A stretch of 64,000 bases of DNA from CAVVTR01 sp963751245. Lineage in GTDB: Bacteria > Acidobacteriota > Thermoanaerobaculia > Thermoanaerobaculales > Thermoanaerobaculaceae. Positions 63,582 to 64,000 of this stretch are shown piece after piece. The notes beneath the pieces were generated by a model. The model saw nothing but the letters and a program-made list of their open reading frames with translations, made no database searches and was not told the DNA's origin. Position numbers and translations under genes: made by a program. Numbering within the stretch: position 1 is the stretch's first letter; each line of letters starts with the position of its first letter. The stretch is from NCBI GenBank assembly GCA_963751245.1, contig CAVVTR010000001.1, positions 62,001-126,000 on the forward strand, in the 5' to 3' direction.

Positions 63582-64000
63582 TCACGCCCCCGGGGCCACG
63601 GCGCCGGCAACGGCCCCCGGCCCCACGATGGGCGCGTTCACCGAACGGATCAGGGGAGCGGCCAGGCCGGGCACTCGGGCGAGCACCGCCACTGCCGCTC
63701 GCGACAGCGCCGGCCGCCTCAGCGAGGCCGCCAGCACCCGGCACAGCCGCTGGCGCCGCCTGATTGTCGAATCCAGCGTCCGCTCCCACTCCTCCGCCAG
63801 CCCTTCCCCCCCGGAGGCGACGGCCCGGCGGACGAGGCCGCCGACCAGCCGCCCGGCGGCCAGGGCCCAGGCCATGCCCTCTCCCGTGAAGGGCTCCTCG
63901 TAACCCGTGGCGTCGCCAACGAGGAACAGCCGGTCCGTCGCCGCCGGGACCGTCCGCCTGGTCAGGGGCGGCGTCCCGTGCCACACGGCCCCGGCCAGGC
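63582..64000 (-). CDS. FAD-dependent oxidoreductase, partial (C-terminal part)
   Basis: Only the last ~139 residues are in the window; the N-terminus lies beyond 64000. RLFLVGDATGYEEPFTGEGMAWAL is the second FAD-binding motif (G-D-A) of geranylgeranyl-reductase/monooxygenase-like flavoproteins, with the G-E-G-M that follows in that group. The C-terminal RRRQRLCRVLAASLRRPAL is basic. Adjacent to a type III PKS, a role in hydroxylating a phenolic lipid is plausible, as in known srsA/srsC-type operons; that is inference. Confidence 0.8.
   Translation of the reverse strand, partial: LAGAVWHGTPPLTRRTVPAATDRLFLVGDATGYEEPFTGEGMAWALAAGRLVGGLVRRAVASGGEGLAEEWERTLDSTIRRRQRLCRVLAASLRRPALSRAAVAVLARVPGLAAPLIRSVNAPIVGPGAVAGAVAPGA

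Overview
The window is very G+C rich (roughly 70% by eye), densely packed, and has no rRNA, tRNA, insertion sequence, phage or CRISPR signal that I can see. The gene content points to a Gram-negative bacterium with a full outer membrane (TamB/Omp85 protein, TonB-dependent receptor), aerobic respiration (heme A synthase) and multiheme cytochrome chemistry. A VPS10/sortilin-like propeller protein, a Reg_prop-type sensor cyclase, DUF362/DUF6599 and DUF6125 genes together suggest Acidobacteriota, perhaps the Thermoanaerobaculia/Holophagae side. That placement is inference from gene families, not from a marker gene. At least seven otherwise normal genes are broken by single-base indels, several in G/C homopolymers and seven of them within 46.6-47.5 kb. 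This looks more like draft-quality metagenome sequence than wholesale pseudogenisation.

Layout. 0-9 kb: a partial SufC-like ATPase, a methyltransferase, an octaheme cytochrome c (frameshifted), an exported helical protein, a ketopantoate-reductase-like gene (frameshifted), DoxX, a divergent RNase HII-like protein, a GlsB-type membrane protein, then a run on the + strand of acyl-ACP thioesterase, aldo/keto reductase and [2Fe-2S] ferredoxin. 9-20.6 kb: a GNAT-histone-deacetylase fusion, a translationally coupled DUF362-DUF6599 pair, a diguanylate cyclase, an acyl-CoA dehydrogenase, an HEAGH membrane protein, pyruvate kinase, a BtuF-like receptor and a HlyIII membrane protein. 20.6-32 kb: arginine deiminase, a large propeller sensor/diguanylate cyclase, TerB, KptA, DUF6125, the VPS10-like protein closed by a bidirectional terminator, a DUF202 protein with a 16-heptad repeat, and a cytidylate-kinase-like protein with a BON tail.

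32-43 kb is dominated by one 1,977-residue reading frame that joins a TamB-type periplasmic bridge to five POTRA domains and an Omp85 barrel. It is followed by an oxidoreductase remnant, ftsH and ligA (frameshifted). 43-49 kb holds a histidine kinase and a sigma-54 response regulator, then a textbook sigma-54 promoter driving an exported rubrerythrin and a DUF2231 membrane protein, then a soluble transhydrogenase. I read this as a redox or oxidative-stress module. 49-55 kb: TonB receptor, DinB, heme A synthase, SDR, STAS protein and TspO.

55.0-55.6 kb is a non-coding tandem array of three ~182-192 bp units, each carrying a long hairpin followed by a T-rich tract. The hairpin of the third unit differs by compensatory changes, so base pairing rather than sequence is conserved. 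55.6-64 kb: PaaI-type thioesterase, PEP synthase regulatory kinase (PpsR), ketopantoate reductase, a PspC-LiaF pair, OsmC, a CDF metal exporter, a SHOCT protein, a PLP dehydratase with a possible leaderless start, and a type III polyketide synthase beside a FAD oxidoreductase that runs off the end of the window.

The most unusual items are the TamB-Omp85 fusion, the compensated tandem hairpin array, the heptad-expanded DUF202 protein, the GNAT-HDAC fusion and the sigma-54-driven exported rubrerythrin.
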